Shown: positions 20,332-33,681 of the stretch, in pieces | Layout of the letters: each line of letters opens with the position of its first letter | Numbering within the stretch: the first letter of the stretch is position 1 | NCBI GenBank assembly: GCA_036583965.1 | Contig: JAZBQD010000014.1 | Coordinates: 69,115,835-69,179,834, forward strand | Source: Prunella strophiata | Taxonomy: Eukaryota > Chordata > Aves > Passeriformes > Prunellidae | Direction of reading: 5' to 3' | Length of the DNA stretch: 64,000 bases | Translations under genes and position numbers: made by a program | Notes under the pieces: generated by a model | Databases searched by the model: none | What the model saw: only the letters and a program-made list of their open reading frames with translations | Told to the model about the DNA's origin: nothing

Positions 20332-20989
20332 TAATAATATATATTTGACTGCTGTTTTGCCCCAGAGTTCACACAGTAATTCTATCATTTGTATTGAAGC
20401 TGCCTCAGGTATCTCCAACAATCCTTTCTTTGTGGAAGAGTGGAAAGGATAACCCAAGAATTTTTCCAAAAATCATCTTCCTCCCTTCTTTCCCCCTTTT
20501 GCTTTGCTCTCTTTATCTCATCACTTTAAGCACCCAAAGAACCAGGGAGGCAAAAAACCTGCTTTAAAAGCACCCAGGATCAATGTACACCTGAAAATAT
20601 CAGAAGTTCTCATGTGACTAATTTTGGAAAATTGGATCCTCCCTCAGCTATGATTTTTTTTCCCAGCAGAATGGAAAAAAGGGTGTTTGTGTGGGTCAGG
20701 ATCCAGCCCCAAGGTCCCAGCCAGCCCCTGAGGGTTGGCTGGGTGGGAGGGCCCCTGGAGGAGCCCAGCTCTGCTGCCTCCACCACGCTGAGAACCAAAC
20801 CTCACCTCCTTTGCTGTAAACAGACAGGCTGGAGCTCTTGCTGAGACCTTTTGAAGTTTTTGGATACTGCAAGCTCTGTGCCTAGCAGGAAATTAGTCAA
20901 ACATCACGGGAAGCTCCAAAAGCAAGGAGTGAGCCTATCCAAGGCAGGGCTGTTATCGAGGGCACAGGAGAGTGAAGACACTATTTGGA

Positions 20990-21190
20990 TAACCCTTGCT
21001 CAGGCACCACAGCTCAGGCTTGTGTTGCAAGGCTAATATTTACCTATGGCCTAAACAAAGTCAGCATTTCAGAACTTTGCTCAAAATGCTGCACAAACCT
21101 GGGCTGTTTCCTTGAACTTGTCTCAGAGAAGGGAAGAACTTGTGTCTGTACCTGTGTGAGCTGTTCTCAGGAGGAAACAAGAGGGAAGAA
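20990..21190 (+). promoter_or_regulatory. ITIH2: Candidate ITIH2 proximal promoter with forkhead-like sites
   Basis: Within 160 bases of the ITIH2 ATG are TATTTAC at 21037-21043 and TAAACAAAG at 21052-21060, both fitting forkhead (FOXA-type) consensus. CAAAGTC follows at 21056-21062, resembling an HNF4 half-site. ITIH2 is a liver gene, so such motifs would fit. There is no CpG island and no clear TATA box. Short motifs like these occur by chance. Confidence 0.35.
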
Positions 21191-21191
21191 A

Positions 21192-21275
21192 ATGAAGTGT
21201 CTGAGCAGCTTCTTGGTTTTGTTCCTCATTTCTGGAGCTGGGGGCTTTGATCTGGTTATTGAGGACATCCCAGAT
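21192..21275 (+). CDS. ITIH2: ITIH2 exon 1 (start codon, signal peptide)
   Basis: The exon is 84 bp from ATG at 21192 to the donor CAGAT|GTGAGT. Residues 1-18 (MKCLSSFLVLFLISGAGG) form a classic leader, followed by FDLVIEDIPD. The human protein starts with a similar MK-L leader and then FEIPI. The ATG has a purine at -3 (GAAAATG). Confidence 0.88.
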
Positions 21276-22918
21276 GTGAGTATTTGGGGGCAGGGCCCAG
21301 GTCTCCCTTCCTGCTGAACTCTGGATGGAAGCAGCAGTGGGAGCAGAACTGGGTCACTGCTTCACAATTCTCTTCTACTTTTAGCTGTAAATGTTTCTGA
21401 TAGTTGGTCTTCATTTGTCATTTGTAATGTTATTTTATTTTTTTATATTATTAAAGCTTATTATTATTACTGTTTAATATTATTAAAGGGAGAATATAAA
21501 CATAAATCCAAATTTCATTCCAAGCAGGTTTCATATTCTTACTTCAGTGTTGCTTTTTCTGGTGTGGTTTTAACCTTTAAACATTTAAGTGGGCTTCTAT
21601 ACTCAGATCTTCAGCATATTTTATACCCTGTTTCCCTGGAATAAGCAGAAACAGGGCACCCAGACATCTTTGTGAATGGAGCCTCCTGAGTGGAACACTG
21701 TGAATTTCAGCAAAACTTTGTAATTGGGAATTGGGTTTTTGTTAACAGGAATTCAAATATAGAGTGAATATCCCATTGACTTTACATTCCTCAGCAGAGG
21801 GATGAGAGAATTTGTAAAAGAGATCATCATTTATTGGGATAATGCAATGATGAAAAGTAGTATAGTTATAGCTTTGACTCTGAAACTGAGTCTAAATTTA
21901 AACTCCCAGGCTCAGGTGAATCTTAGATTTGATGTCTACACCCATTTCCACGTTGTAGTTTTGAAATATTTCTGTGAAGTCAGCAGGGATGATATGAGGC
22001 TTTCTTTTCCTTTGCAGGATCAATAAAAATCTTCAGTGAGCTGGGGTATCCTATTTTTCTTTATTTTTACAGCCATTTTCTTGACTCAATGAGATTTTAA
22101 AACTGGGTTTGTAATTCCCAGGAAAAATATTCCAGACCTGTGCTTCTTTTTAATTGTAGATGCCTTATCAATTTAACATCAATATGCTTAAACAACTTTA
22201 AATTAATTTTGTGCAAACCTTTGTGTGTATGCTATGACATAAGTTGGAAAGGAACTCATGCACTTAAATTTATTTATTTTTTGCCATAAATTAAATTCAT
22301 AACAAAGTTTAATTAAGAGTGATTGCTGTGGTGTGACCCACACTTCTAAATGAATCAGTGCAGCTTTGCTCTTGGAAAAGACCTGATGTTCTTCTTCTGT
22401 CATTGGGGGAAATTTAGTTCTCAGGTATATTGCTGTAAAACCAGACACAATTTCTACTGGTTTGAGCAGAAACTCTCTGAACTTGCTTTGGGTGAGATCA
22501 GTGTCTGAAATGCTGTAGATTCCATGGCTAGACCCATCCTGATGATAATCATCTGCCTCTTGCTCTTTGTGGTCATTTTATGTTAAATATTACTCCTTGT
22601 TCCAAAAGGAAAGGCTGTAAAATTATGGTAAAGGTCATGATTTTACAGGAGTTTATAGAGCTGGTTGGTCACTGAGGGAAACTGAACGTGTGAGGATTTT
22701 GGACTGAGATGGTTTGTGCTCCCCATTAGCATCCAGGGGAGGTGAATTCCCTCTGGAACTCTCCTGTAAAGTGCTAATCAATAATAAATCAAGTGATAAA
22801 TCAAACAGTAAAGCAGCAGCATCTCTTCTTCTCCCTCCTCTAGGAAGTGGAAAACCTGATTGATCTGGAAATTGATGGAATTCCCTCAAGCTCCAAGGCC
22901 AGAAATGGCAGGTACCAG
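21192..22918 (+). CDS. ITIH2: Inter-alpha-trypsin inhibitor heavy chain H2, first two coding exons only
   Basis: ITIH2 is a liver-secreted heavy chain that is linked through chondroitin sulphate to bikunin and transferred to hyaluronan (family knowledge). Two plus-strand exons join in phase 0 to 53 residues. The first is a signal peptide and FDLVIEDIPD. The second encodes EVENLIDLEIDG...RNGRYQ and is 25 residues, the length of the human segment that ends ENRRYQ as I recall it. The gene lies head to head with ITIH5, as in other vertebrates. No later exon (VIT domain onward) was found in 22919-24840, or after the gap on either strand. The gene is therefore incomplete here. Confidence 0.88.
21281..22840 (+). 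other. ITIH2: ITIH2 intron 1
   Basis: AT-rich intron of 1,568 bases between the two phase-0 exons. No repeat element recognised. Confidence 0.75.
22844..22918 (+). CDS. ITIH2: ITIH2 exon 2
   Basis: The exon is 75 bp with a pyrimidine-rich acceptor CTCCTCTAG|GAAGTG and donor TACCAG|GTACAG. It is phase 0 at both ends. It encodes EVENLIDLEIDGIPSSSKAR then NGRYQ. The family identity rests on the N-terminal order, equal exon length, the NGRYQ/NRRYQ end and the neighbour ITIH5. Confidence 0.85.
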
Positions 22919-22923
22919 GTACA

Positions 22924-24655
22924 GTACCCAGAAATGCCTGGGGGCTCTCTCCAGGTGTCTTTTTGCATGCCCAGGGTTGTGAGTGTCCAGTCATGTGGGA
23001 CCAGCTGGTTTTTATAGGCATGGAGACTTCCATGTCTCTGGCTGGGACAAGAGCTGCTGCTCTCCCTTAAGCACAACAAGGCTTTGTTCTGTGTCTGAGG
23101 TGGTAAACAATGGAGATACTTGTCTAACTTCATGACTGGGGAAAATCCCATTGAAACAGGAGAGGTTTTTCCATGAGAAAGTGGAAAAGAACTTCAAACA
23201 CTGGCAAGTGCAGGCTGTAAACATTCAGTCCATGCATTCATATTTAATCCTGCTCAGAGAGTGACACTCAGTGATGAGCTGGTGGCATATGAGACCTGGG
23301 AAGAAAATTGGTTTCCAGCACACAGATGGGTTGCAGATTATTTTAGTCTGTTGGCTTGGGAGACAGAAGCATTTAAAGCAGCATTGCAAGAGTTTTTCTG
23401 TGTTTTACACAGTAGCAATTAATGATAATACTCATGAAATCAGTTGTTTGAATGTATAATTTTTCATTACTACTGCATGAAAGAAAATAATATGATCAGA
23501 GTGGACCTTGTCCTCCACCAAGCTCTGGTGCTGCTTTTCTAGAGCCTGTTCAATGTAGTGAAAATGAAAGATCCTCTTGAGTAATGTTGGATTTCCCAGA
23601 GTCTTTGAAATTACACACAGGCAAACCTGATTTTCCTTTATCCTAAGGCTTTGGATGGAACTCATTGATACCTAAAGCCTGAGCAACAGTGGCATGAAAA
23701 TGGCAGATTTTAGCATGAGTATGAATCAAGCCTTCTCACACTTGCCAGTCCAGTATTTAAATAATTGAATCATGATCCAAACAGAAATTCCTCCTAGCTG
23801 CACTTCTTCAGGGCATCATTTCTTTCCAGTGTGTCTGTATCAGTGCCATATGTATTGTGCTGCCTCTGTTCCCAAAATTTCTGGATATATAGAGGCACAG
23901 ACACGTGCATGCAGTAATTTACAATTCTACCACTGGTTTCATTACACCAGTTATTGCTTTTATTCCCATACATTATTTCCCATCCTTTACCTATCAAATC
24001 TTTGCAAAGTAGTGGAACTAAGATCTCAGACACTCTTATATTAGTTGGATCACAATGAAATGTAGTAAATGAGATTAAACTGAACTGTGCAAGCCATCTT
24101 GAGACAGCAGCCCTTGGCCAGCAGCAGGCACACAGTTATTTCCTGTTCATCACTGCAGGAAGGCTGTCTCCCAAATTATTTGTTCAGCACTGTGCTTTTC
24201 TGCAAAGAGCTCACCAGCCCATTGGCAGCAAGGCAACAGAGCTCCCTGCAGACCCTATTGATTGGCCCTAAGCACAGAGGATGTTTTCCTAGGTACAGAT
24301 AAGGTATTCTGCTGGTTTGCTCCTGAGGAATTCCCAAAGTGCTGTGCCTCAGGTGTGTGCATGGCCCTCGTGACCAGAGCAGCAGAGTGTCCCATGGGCT
24401 GGAATGCAGGTGACCTTGTGAACCTCCATATGGTGGTGCACAGCTGTTATCTCTGTTTGGGAGACAGATAAAGTGTCTAGACCCGTGGGGCACCCTGTGA
24501 GGTGGGATGTTCTGCAACACATTGCCCAGATCTGGGCTCTGATCTCTGACTGTCCAGAGGTGGGTGAGATCACCCCTTTTTCCTTCTTCTGCCTGCCTGG
24601 TTTCCCCTCCAAGAGAAGCAGCACAGGAAGGATGTATGGGAAGAGGTAGGGTGGG
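22924..24655 (+). other. ITIH2: ITIH2 intron 2 sequence up to gap
   Basis: I searched for the next exon, which should encode a KVQSTI-type VIT start, and did not see it. Confidence 0.6.
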
Positions 24656-24659
24656 ATGA

Positions 24660-24840
24660 TGGAATTGTGGTATGGTTTGGGTTGGAAGGGATTTTAAAGC
24701 TCATCTCATTCCAACCTCCCTGCCACGGGCAGGAACTGCTCCCACACCTCCCACTAGACCAGGGTGCTCCAAACCCCACCCAACATGGCCTTGAACACTT
24801 CCAGGGATGGGGCATACACAAATTCTCTGGACATCCTCTG
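24660..24840 (-). mobile_element. CR1 LINE 3' end running into gap
   Basis: Reverse CR1 tail with GGTTTGGGTTGGAAGGGATT, CTGCCACGGGCAGGAACTGC and CCAACATGGCCTTGAACACT, cut off by the N run. A repeat at the contig edge explains why assembly stopped. Confidence 0.9.
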
Positions 24841-25340
24841 NNNNNNNNNNNNNNNNNNNNNNNNNNNNNNNNNNNNNNNNNNNNNNNNNNNNNNNNNNNN
24901 NNNNNNNNNNNNNNNNNNNNNNNNNNNNNNNNNNNNNNNNNNNNNNNNNNNNNNNNNNNNNNNNNNNNNNNNNNNNNNNNNNNNNNNNNNNNNNNNNNNN
25001 NNNNNNNNNNNNNNNNNNNNNNNNNNNNNNNNNNNNNNNNNNNNNNNNNNNNNNNNNNNNNNNNNNNNNNNNNNNNNNNNNNNNNNNNNNNNNNNNNNNN
25101 NNNNNNNNNNNNNNNNNNNNNNNNNNNNNNNNNNNNNNNNNNNNNNNNNNNNNNNNNNNNNNNNNNNNNNNNNNNNNNNNNNNNNNNNNNNNNNNNNNNN
25201 NNNNNNNNNNNNNNNNNNNNNNNNNNNNNNNNNNNNNNNNNNNNNNNNNNNNNNNNNNNNNNNNNNNNNNNNNNNNNNNNNNNNNNNNNNNNNNNNNNNN
25301 NNNNNNNNNNNNNNNNNNNNNNNNNNNNNNNNNNNNNNNN
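24841..25340. other. Assembly gap 1 (500 N)
   Basis: Exactly 500 N, so probably a gap of unknown size. Left edge is a CR1 tail, right edge a family B LTR. Confidence 0.99.
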
Positions 25341-25920
<580 letters not shown>

Positions 25921-27695
25921 AGCCTGTTGAGGATAGTGCTCCACGCGGTAAATGCAAGGTTTTAAGAAGCAACAGTTCCATGCAAATTATGCAAAGAAAA
26001 TCACCCCATAGTTCTATGGAAGGACACCACAGCACTGTGGAGCCATCCTGTGCGTTTCACTGGGCACATGTGTGTGTTCCTTGCTTGGCTGATGGTGTGC
26101 TTGGTCACACTCAGGTGCCCCCTCCGAATGAATATAAACAACCATTAACAACCCCTAACCCCCCAGGTGCACGGTGTCAGTGAATGCATCACTTAGAGGC
26201 AGTTAATCTGCATTTTTGCCATTGGTGGTTGACATTGCAGATCCTGTGTGATATGCACAGATAAATGGCAATTAAGCATCATACCTTCAGATCCCAGAGC
26301 TGGCTGGCTCCCTCCCAGAGCAGGGCCAGGAAGGAAAGCTTTGCCATTATCTCCACCCTGCACTGTGAGCATATCCAACACCACTTAGGAACCACTCCAA
26401 CAAGTGATCATCTAACAGGGTCAGCACCTTTCCTCCCCAGGACCCCAGAACCCTTCGCTCAGCTCCTGCTAATTGGATTGGAGCATGATAACAGTCTAAT
26501 TGAAGACTGCCTCACATCCATTTCAGCTCATAGGATTTCCCAATTTTGCTTTCTGAGCTTCTGCTCAGAGTTAGGAAAAGGCAAGAATAAAAAAAAAAAA
26601 AAGAAAAGAAGAAGGAAGGGGAAAAAAAAACAAGGGGGAAAATCGGCTTTACTTAACAGTTGCTATTTTGGTATCAAAGTAGTCTGCATTGTTGATTAGA
26701 GTGAGAGATCATTAATACCCTCTTAGGAGCCCGATGAAGGTCGTTGTGTTAACCTTCAAATCACTCTGTAACTGGAGGATGCTTTTTTCTCCTGCTGAGC
26801 CACACTGGGAGGAAAAAAAAAAAAAAAAAAGAAAAAGAAAGCAACTCAAAAGAAACAAGTCCAGCTCTGCTGCTGCAGACTGGAAAAGCAGAGTGACAGG
26901 GTGGGATTAGCTTTGGATCTTGTGTATGTTCATGTGTCGTCAGAGGAGGCAGGATGGAGGGAGGGAAATAAACAGATTTAAATGTTTCATCTGTCGTGGT
27001 GCTGTCGTGACTGGACAGCAGCAGGAAGGCACCCTGAGAACTGCAAACAGCTAAAACCAGCTCATTAAACACTTAAGCATAGGGAAGAGTTTATATATTT
27101 ACTCCACTAGTAATTATTGTTATTTTACACCCAACAAACTGCCCGTGACAAGATGATTCAGGTCAATGCACAGGGAGGTTCTTGTCTGCTGCACACTGAT
27201 ATGCTTGCTGCTCCTTATTTTTTTGTTTTATCCGTTGCTTCTTTTTCCTGTTGCTGCAAAAGCAGGTCCCAGCTTTGCAGTGCAGGGTTATCTGAGTTCC
27301 AGGCAGATGTGTTAAGAGCAGGCAAAGCTGCCTCTCTGAATACACAGGGCAACCATGATCTTCCCACTGATGTGTTTCTTTGGCAGGAAGCTGTGATCCT
27401 GATGATCCCAGAGTCCCCAGGAAAGCCATTACAAACCAGAAATGTCTCTTGGTCATGGAAGATGCTGGAAAGTAAAACATATCCTGGGACCCCATGGTCT
27501 CGCAGAGGTGATTCCCACTATGGGAGAGAGGCTTTGGCTTTCCACTGCTCTGGAAAAGTTGTTAAAGCACCATCTTGGCAGGAAGGATCAAAATCCAGGA
27601 AAAACACAGGAGAAGAATCCCATGCCCATTGCTTTACAGATGATCTCTCTGTCTGAAGCTTCTCTCCACCCCAGACCTTCCCTGGCTTCTTTGGC
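25921..27695. other. Contig 2 unique sequence with possible noncoding element
   Basis: No exon. The stretch about 26460-26770 is repeat-poor and contains TAATTGGATTGG and ATTAATACCC words, a composition often seen in conserved noncoding elements. A-rich tracts lie at 26589-26632 and 26813-26841. Confidence 0.4.
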
Positions 27696-27699
27696 TTCC

Positions 27700-28180
27700 T
27701 GACCCCACCTGCAGTGCTGTGCCCACCTCTGGAGAGCCCAAAAAAAAAAAAAAAAAAGATATGGATGTCTTGGAACAAGTCCAGAGGAGGCCACTAGGAT
27801 CCTCAGAAGGCTGGAGCCCCTTTGCCCTGGAGCCAGGCTGGGAGAGCTGGGGGTGCTCCCCTGGAGAAGGGGAGGCTCAGGGAGAGCTCCAGCCATTGCA
27901 TGGGCCTGAAGGGGCTCCAGGAGAGCTGCAGAGGGACTGGGGACAAGGCCTGCAGGGACAGGACACAGGCAATGGCTTCCCACTGCAAGAGGGCAGCCAG
28001 GATGCGGATATTGGCAATGGGAATTGCTGGCTGGGCTGGAATTGCCAGAGCAGCTGGGGCTGCCCCTGCATCCCTGCAATGGCCAAGGAAAGGCTGGAGC
28101 AGCCTGGGATGCTGGGGTTGCAATGGGATGGGATTGAAAGGGCCGGCCCACCCAAACCATTCTGGCATTCTGGGATCAAG
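27700..28180 (+). mobile_element. CR1 LINE 3' portion
   Basis: Sense CR1 with AAGTCCAGAGGAGGCCACTA, GGAGCCAGGCTGGGAGAGCT and GGGGTGCTCCCCTGGAGAAG. It ends in the variant tail GGGATTGAAAGGGCCGGCCC and CCATTCTGGCATTCTGGGAT. An 18-base A run sits near its start. Confidence 0.9.
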
Positions 28181-28389
28181 GAGGCTCAGAATCCATCCCG
28201 AGGGATTTCTATGGAAGTGGGGATGGAAAAGGGAAGGGAGACCCTTGCTGGAGTCTGAGATTCCAGTGAAGCCCCTGGATCCCAAAATTCCTTCCTAGAG
28301 AGGATTTGGGGTGGGGATGGATCCAATCCCAGGCTGGGAGAGCGAGATGGGAATGGAGGGAATTCCCTGGGCAAGGGAGATTGGGGTGG

Positions 28390-28565
28390 GATTTTGGGAA
28401 TTGGGAATTGCTGGCTGGGCTGGAATTGCCAGAGCAGCTGGGGCTGCCCCTGCATCCCTGCAATGGCCAAGGAAAGGCTGGACACTGGGGCTGGAGCAGC
28501 CTGGACAGTGGGAGGTGTCCCTGCCATGGCAGGGGTGGCACTGGGTGATCTCCAGACCTTGCACC
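28390..28565 (+). mobile_element. CR1 LINE 3' fragment, second copy of the same variant
   Basis: Bases 28397-28481 repeat 28014-28098 almost exactly (GAATTGCTGGCTGGGCTGGA through CAATGGCCAAGGAAAGGCTG). The sequence then runs on to GGTGTCCCTGCCATGGCAGG. It is either a second truncated insertion of the same CR1 subfamily or a local duplication. Confidence 0.8.
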
Positions 28566-28639
28566 CTTTTTGTGTCTCCACTCTGCCGTGCTTCTCTCTC
28601 CCCCCTGACCCCTTGTGAATTTTTAAAAAAATTTTAGCT

Positions 28640-30020
28640 TAATTATGCAGATTCCCCCATGGATGTGATGCAATCCTGTCCCTGTGATGATGGTGGCACT
28701 CTCCATTTGCTGCTAGGAGTGCCCTGCTTTCTGTGCAAGGCTGGAGCAGCTTTACAAGACATTGGATCCACTTGTTGCCACCCACTTCCCTTCCCTGTGG
28801 TGCTGGTGCCCTTGCACTGCTAATCCTCCTCAGATAACTTCTGTTCTAACTCAGCCATGTGTAATTTAGGCATTCCCCTTTTTGTTGATCTTAAATCCCT
28901 TTAATCCCTGTCCTTGCTTCTCTGTGTTAAACAAGACTAAAGCTCATATTTCCTCCTGTCCTTGCCTGCTCCCTGTGCCTGGTGGGAGAGGGCTCTGAGG
29001 TGGACATCTCCCAGGCCAAGGACCCCAGATGCCAAATAACTGGAACCAGAAATGTGTGCAGGGAGCCACCTCAGCCTGGTGACAAGGTGACAAACAAAAT
29101 CCCTGCAAAAAAAGGAAGGAGAGGGTAGGAGAGGCGGGTAGGTCATGCCCTCACCTCCGGTGACCCCCTGAGGCATTTCAGTGGGAGAAAGTCTCTTCTC
29201 AACAGTGCTGCCAGTCCAGGAAAGGTCTGAAATGAAGAGAAAAATTCATGTCCTGCTAGGTTTTGACAAAAGCAGCTCTATTTCCACTTGTATGTGAGTT
29301 GCCCTTCTCTGCGCACATTTCCTCTCTCACTCCTGATCTGCAGGCTGTGGATGCTGCCACACAAACAGGAATTTATCCAGGTTTTGCCTTGGTTTTTATT
29401 TTAATACAAAACATCTTCCCAGGACTGGCGGCAGACAGGGATAATGCAGGGAGTTTCACCTGCTCACCTCTGGGATGGGCAAGGACAACTCATCCACAGG
29501 TGGGTGAGAAAGGCACTGGTTTCATCTGCTCCATCACTGCTGCTCCATCACCTAAACATGGCAAACATGTCACTTTTACACACATGACACATAAAAATGA
29601 GAATGTGGCATTTTTGACATGCCTCAATAATTCACACTTTGCCACCATAACCCCACAGGAGCAAAATTTCCCCTTTCTGATGTTGTTGTCCCTGCACAAA
29701 TCCACTGCTGGTCTATTTGGGTTTTATTCTAAATTCTCCTTCATGTTCATGCTCAAAAAAACTCAAAGATTTCTGGAAGAGCCCTGAGATGGGAAGGGTT
29801 AAGTGAGGGAAATGGTGTTAAGTGAAGCAAAGGAAATGAATGGGCACAATTCCTTCACCATGAGTGCCTGAGATCCTGTCAGCCACGTGGGGAATACAGC
29901 ACACATCTCCTCTCTGACTTCTGGAATTCTAAGGGAATGGCTCTGTCTCTAGTCAGGGGTTGGTGCTGGTGCTTGGACATCCTGGTTTCCATCAGAGGGT
30001 TCCAAACAGAGGGGCATTGA
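28640..30020. other. Contig 2 unique sequence
   Basis: No recognisable gene or repeat up to the AAAAT array. Confidence 0.5.
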
Positions 30021-30024
30021 AGGA

Positions 30025-31280
30025 ATAAAAATAATAAAATAAAATAAAATAAAATAAAATAAAATAAAATAAAATAAAATAAAATAAAATAAAATAAAAT
30101 AAAATAAAATAAAATAAAATAAAATAAAATAAAATAAAATAAAATAAAATAAAATAAAATAAAATAAAATAAAATAAAATAAAATAAAATAAAATAAAAT
30201 AAAATAAAATAAAATAAAATAAAATAAAATAAAATAAAATAAAATAAAATAAAATAAAATAAAATAAAATAAAATAAAATAAAATAAAATAAAATAAAAT
30301 AAAATAAAATAAAATAAAATAAAATAAAATAAAATAAAATAAAATAAAATAAAATAAAATAAAATAAAATAAAATAAAATAAAATAAAATAAAATAAAAT
30401 AAAATAAAATAAAATAAAATAAAATAAAATAAAATAAAATAAAATAAAATAAAATAAAATAAAATAAAATAAAATAAAATAAAATAAAATAAAATAAAAT
30501 AAAATAAAATAAAATAAAATAAAATAAAATAAAATAAAATAAAATAAAATAAAATAAAATAAAATAAAATAAAATAAAATAAAATAAAATAAAATAAAAT
30601 AAAATAAAATAAAATAAAATAAAATAAAATAAAATAAAATAAAATAAAATAAAATAAAATAAAATAAAATAAAATAAAATAAAATAAAATAAAATAAAAT
30701 AAAATAAAATAAAATAAAATAAAATAAAATAAAATAAAATAAAATAAAATAAAATAAAATAAAATAAAATAAAATAAAATAAAATAAAATAAAATAAAAT
30801 AAAATAAAATAAAATAAAATAAAATAAAATAAAATAAAATAAAATAAAATAAAATAAAATAAAATAAAATAAAATAAAATAAAATAAAATAAAATAAAAT
30901 AAAATAAAATAAAATAAAATAAAATAAAATAAAATAAAATAAAATAAAATAAAATAAAATAAAATAAAATAAAATAAAATAAAATAAAATAAAATAAAAT
31001 AAAATAAAATAAAATAAAATAAAATAAAATAAAATAAAATAAAATAAAATAAAATAAAATAAAATAAAATAAAATAAAATAAAATAAAATAAAATAAAAT
31101 AAAATAAAATAAAATAAAATAAAATAAAATAAAATAAAATAAAATAAAATAAAATAAAATAAAATAAAATAAAATAAAATAAAATAAAATAAAATAAAAT
31201 AAAATAAAATAAAATAAAATAAAATAAAATAAAATAAAATAAAATAAAATAAAATAAAATAAAATAAAATAAAATAAAAT
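30025..31280. repeat. (AAAAT)n pentanucleotide array, about 250 units
   Basis: After a short AATAAAAATAAT lead-in, AAAAT repeats without any visible interruption for about 1.25 kb, ending at ACTAAGTAAT. The minus strand is an open frame of repeating FILFY, which is a mechanical result of the repeat and not a gene. Confidence 0.98.
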
Positions 31281-33649
31281 ACTAAGTAATTTAAATTATT
31301 TTGCCCACCCTTGATCATTTAAAACCTCAATTCGAGAGATCTGCCTGGCATGTTAAACTCTCAGCCCGTGCTTAGTAGCTCTGTGAGGCTGGTTTCAATC
31401 AAAAATGCAGAGCACGAGACCCAATTTCAGAAGAAGGTGTGCCCTGTGGAGAGGATGAAACACCCACGCCGAGGTGCTAAAGCATCTTTTGGGAAGAGTT
31501 TGCTGTGTTATTATAAATCCACATTATTCTGCCACTGGCAGAGCCCCAGTTTGGAGTGCCACGCCTTGGTTCACAGGGTCAAGAGAATCCCGGATGCTGA
31601 ATGGTAACTCGGACACTCAGACAAATCCATCTCTTGACTCAAGCTGCTGAACACATTCTCTTCTCCCCCATTTTTGACCACATCCCAGCACTCTGAGAAC
31701 CTCTGGAAGTTTGGATGCTCCAGGTGCTCATTTTGGTGGAGATAGAACCCTCACTCCAACAAATCCTTTTTCTTCCTCTGTCATCCCTCCCCTCCCACCC
31801 ATGTGCTTTAACAAGCCATCCCCTGGCTGATCATGTCCCAGCTAGCATTTCAGAACAGAAATGAAGAGCTCACAGCACTGAGCTCTGTCCTTCAAAGCCG
31901 TGTGGACTCACTGGGGTACCTGATGAGGGGTAAATGGGTTCTTTGCAGCTCCTGCTGTGTGCTTCCTGGTGAGATGAGTGTTTTTTTTTGTTTGCTTTTG
32001 TCTTCCATCACAGAACAAGAGCTAAGTGTTATTGATCTGGGACTAGGGGGGAAGATTTCTGAGCAGCTCACACACCCTGAGGCATTAGTCCATCACTTCA
32101 CTTAGCTGGTATTTATTATTCTGGCTGGCAAGGGATGCCTGGCAGCTTGCCCTGGCCAGCACAGCGAACTGGTGCACAGAGAGCTGATCATCAAGGGCAA
32201 TGAAGAGGAGAAAGAGGAGAAAAAACTGCAAACCTAGATTTTTCTTCTTATTCACTTCGGTGGGTCCCAGAGCCTCTCTCTGCAAAGTTGCTCCTTGTGC
32301 ATGAAAAACCCAAGCGGTGTGAACACGAGCTTGGCGCTGGCCAGTGGGAAAGGATTTCTGGCTGAGAGGTGATGTGAAAATTCCTATAAACAGGACAAAA
32401 CAGACAAGACTTCCACCACCAAAAAAAATCCATAGGGTGCATGTGAGGAGGCAAAGTGGCACTTTGCAGAGGGGAAAGCTGTTCCTCACAGCTGGGAGGG
32501 CCAAGAGGAAGAGTCATGTTAATGAATGGTGGTCATTTGGTTTATTCCTTCCCGCCTCCAGAGAGGTTTGTCTTGCCTTATATGAAGAATTATGTGTTGG
32601 TAGATCTACCCAGTCCCCTCTGAAGGCCTTTTCTGCCAAAACCATCCTTTATTCCTGATTATTTAATGACCTGATAGAGGAACTCTTGAAAGCTAACTGG
32701 AAGCTACAAGACCAGCAGAGGCAGAAGCAGGTATTTCTGTGTGCATGAAGATCTAGGAAATCACTGAGTCTGAAGCAGGACAGGAAGCTTTCATGACATC
32801 CCTGGTGTCCTATGCCAAGGAGAAAGTAGGAAAACACGCTTCAACAGCCCATTTCTGTGACAATTCCCTGTTTCTTTTCTAAATGCCAACCCAGTGTTGA
32901 TCCAGGTCTCCATCTCTGGTGGTCCCTGGGATAGCAGTTGCAAACTCTGAGACACATCCAGTTAAAAAACCACCATCATCTGATCTCAAGCTCAAGAATC
33001 TGCTGTCCCAATGCCAGATTTGAGGGCACTTTGCACAGCTCTGGCTTTGAAGAGTCATTGTAACCATCAGCACACCCTCCAGTTCAGGGAGCTCAGTAGG
33101 GTTCTTCCAAGGGATTGAAAAAGGGTCAGAGGTCTCCTGGGAGGACGCGAATTAACTCTCTGCTTAGCCTAACCCCAAACATTTCAGCAGGGCTATGGCA
33201 AAGCAGGAACAGCTCAAACTCTCTGTGAGGTTGTGCAGGAAAATTCCAAAAAATTCAGCTTCTGGATCAGACAGCAGGCTGGGCACAGCCTTTGGGAAGT
33301 TAAGCACCTCTTTCTCCTTAGGCAGTGACAGTGTGTGGTCTTCACAGTCAATAATTTTGCCAGTTTTAAGAGTTCTTGTAACCTCTGCACTAAGATAACA
33401 TTGGCAGAAAAGGGGGAAAAAGTCCCTCAGGCTTGGTCAGATTAAAGAGCCCTGTCTGCTAGGTGTCAGTTGAATTCTTCTGTGTTATTGATTCACTGGG
33501 GTCATCCTTGAGACAGGAACTAATTGGAAACCAGCACATTTCCTGGATTTCCTTAACTAACAATTACATAAGTTCAATGTGGAGAATCATTATTATGATG
33601 AGTAATAATAATAATAATAGTAATAATAATAATAATAGTAATAATAATA

Positions 33650-33681
<32 letters not shown>

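Noticed and set aside
27117..27656. 179-residue plus-strand open frame before a CR1
   Set aside because: Contains an apparent hydrophobic stretch but no known family features; no support beyond length.
29879..31318. 479-residue minus-strand open frame of repeating FILFY
   Set aside because: It is only the AAAAT array read in a frame lacking stops.
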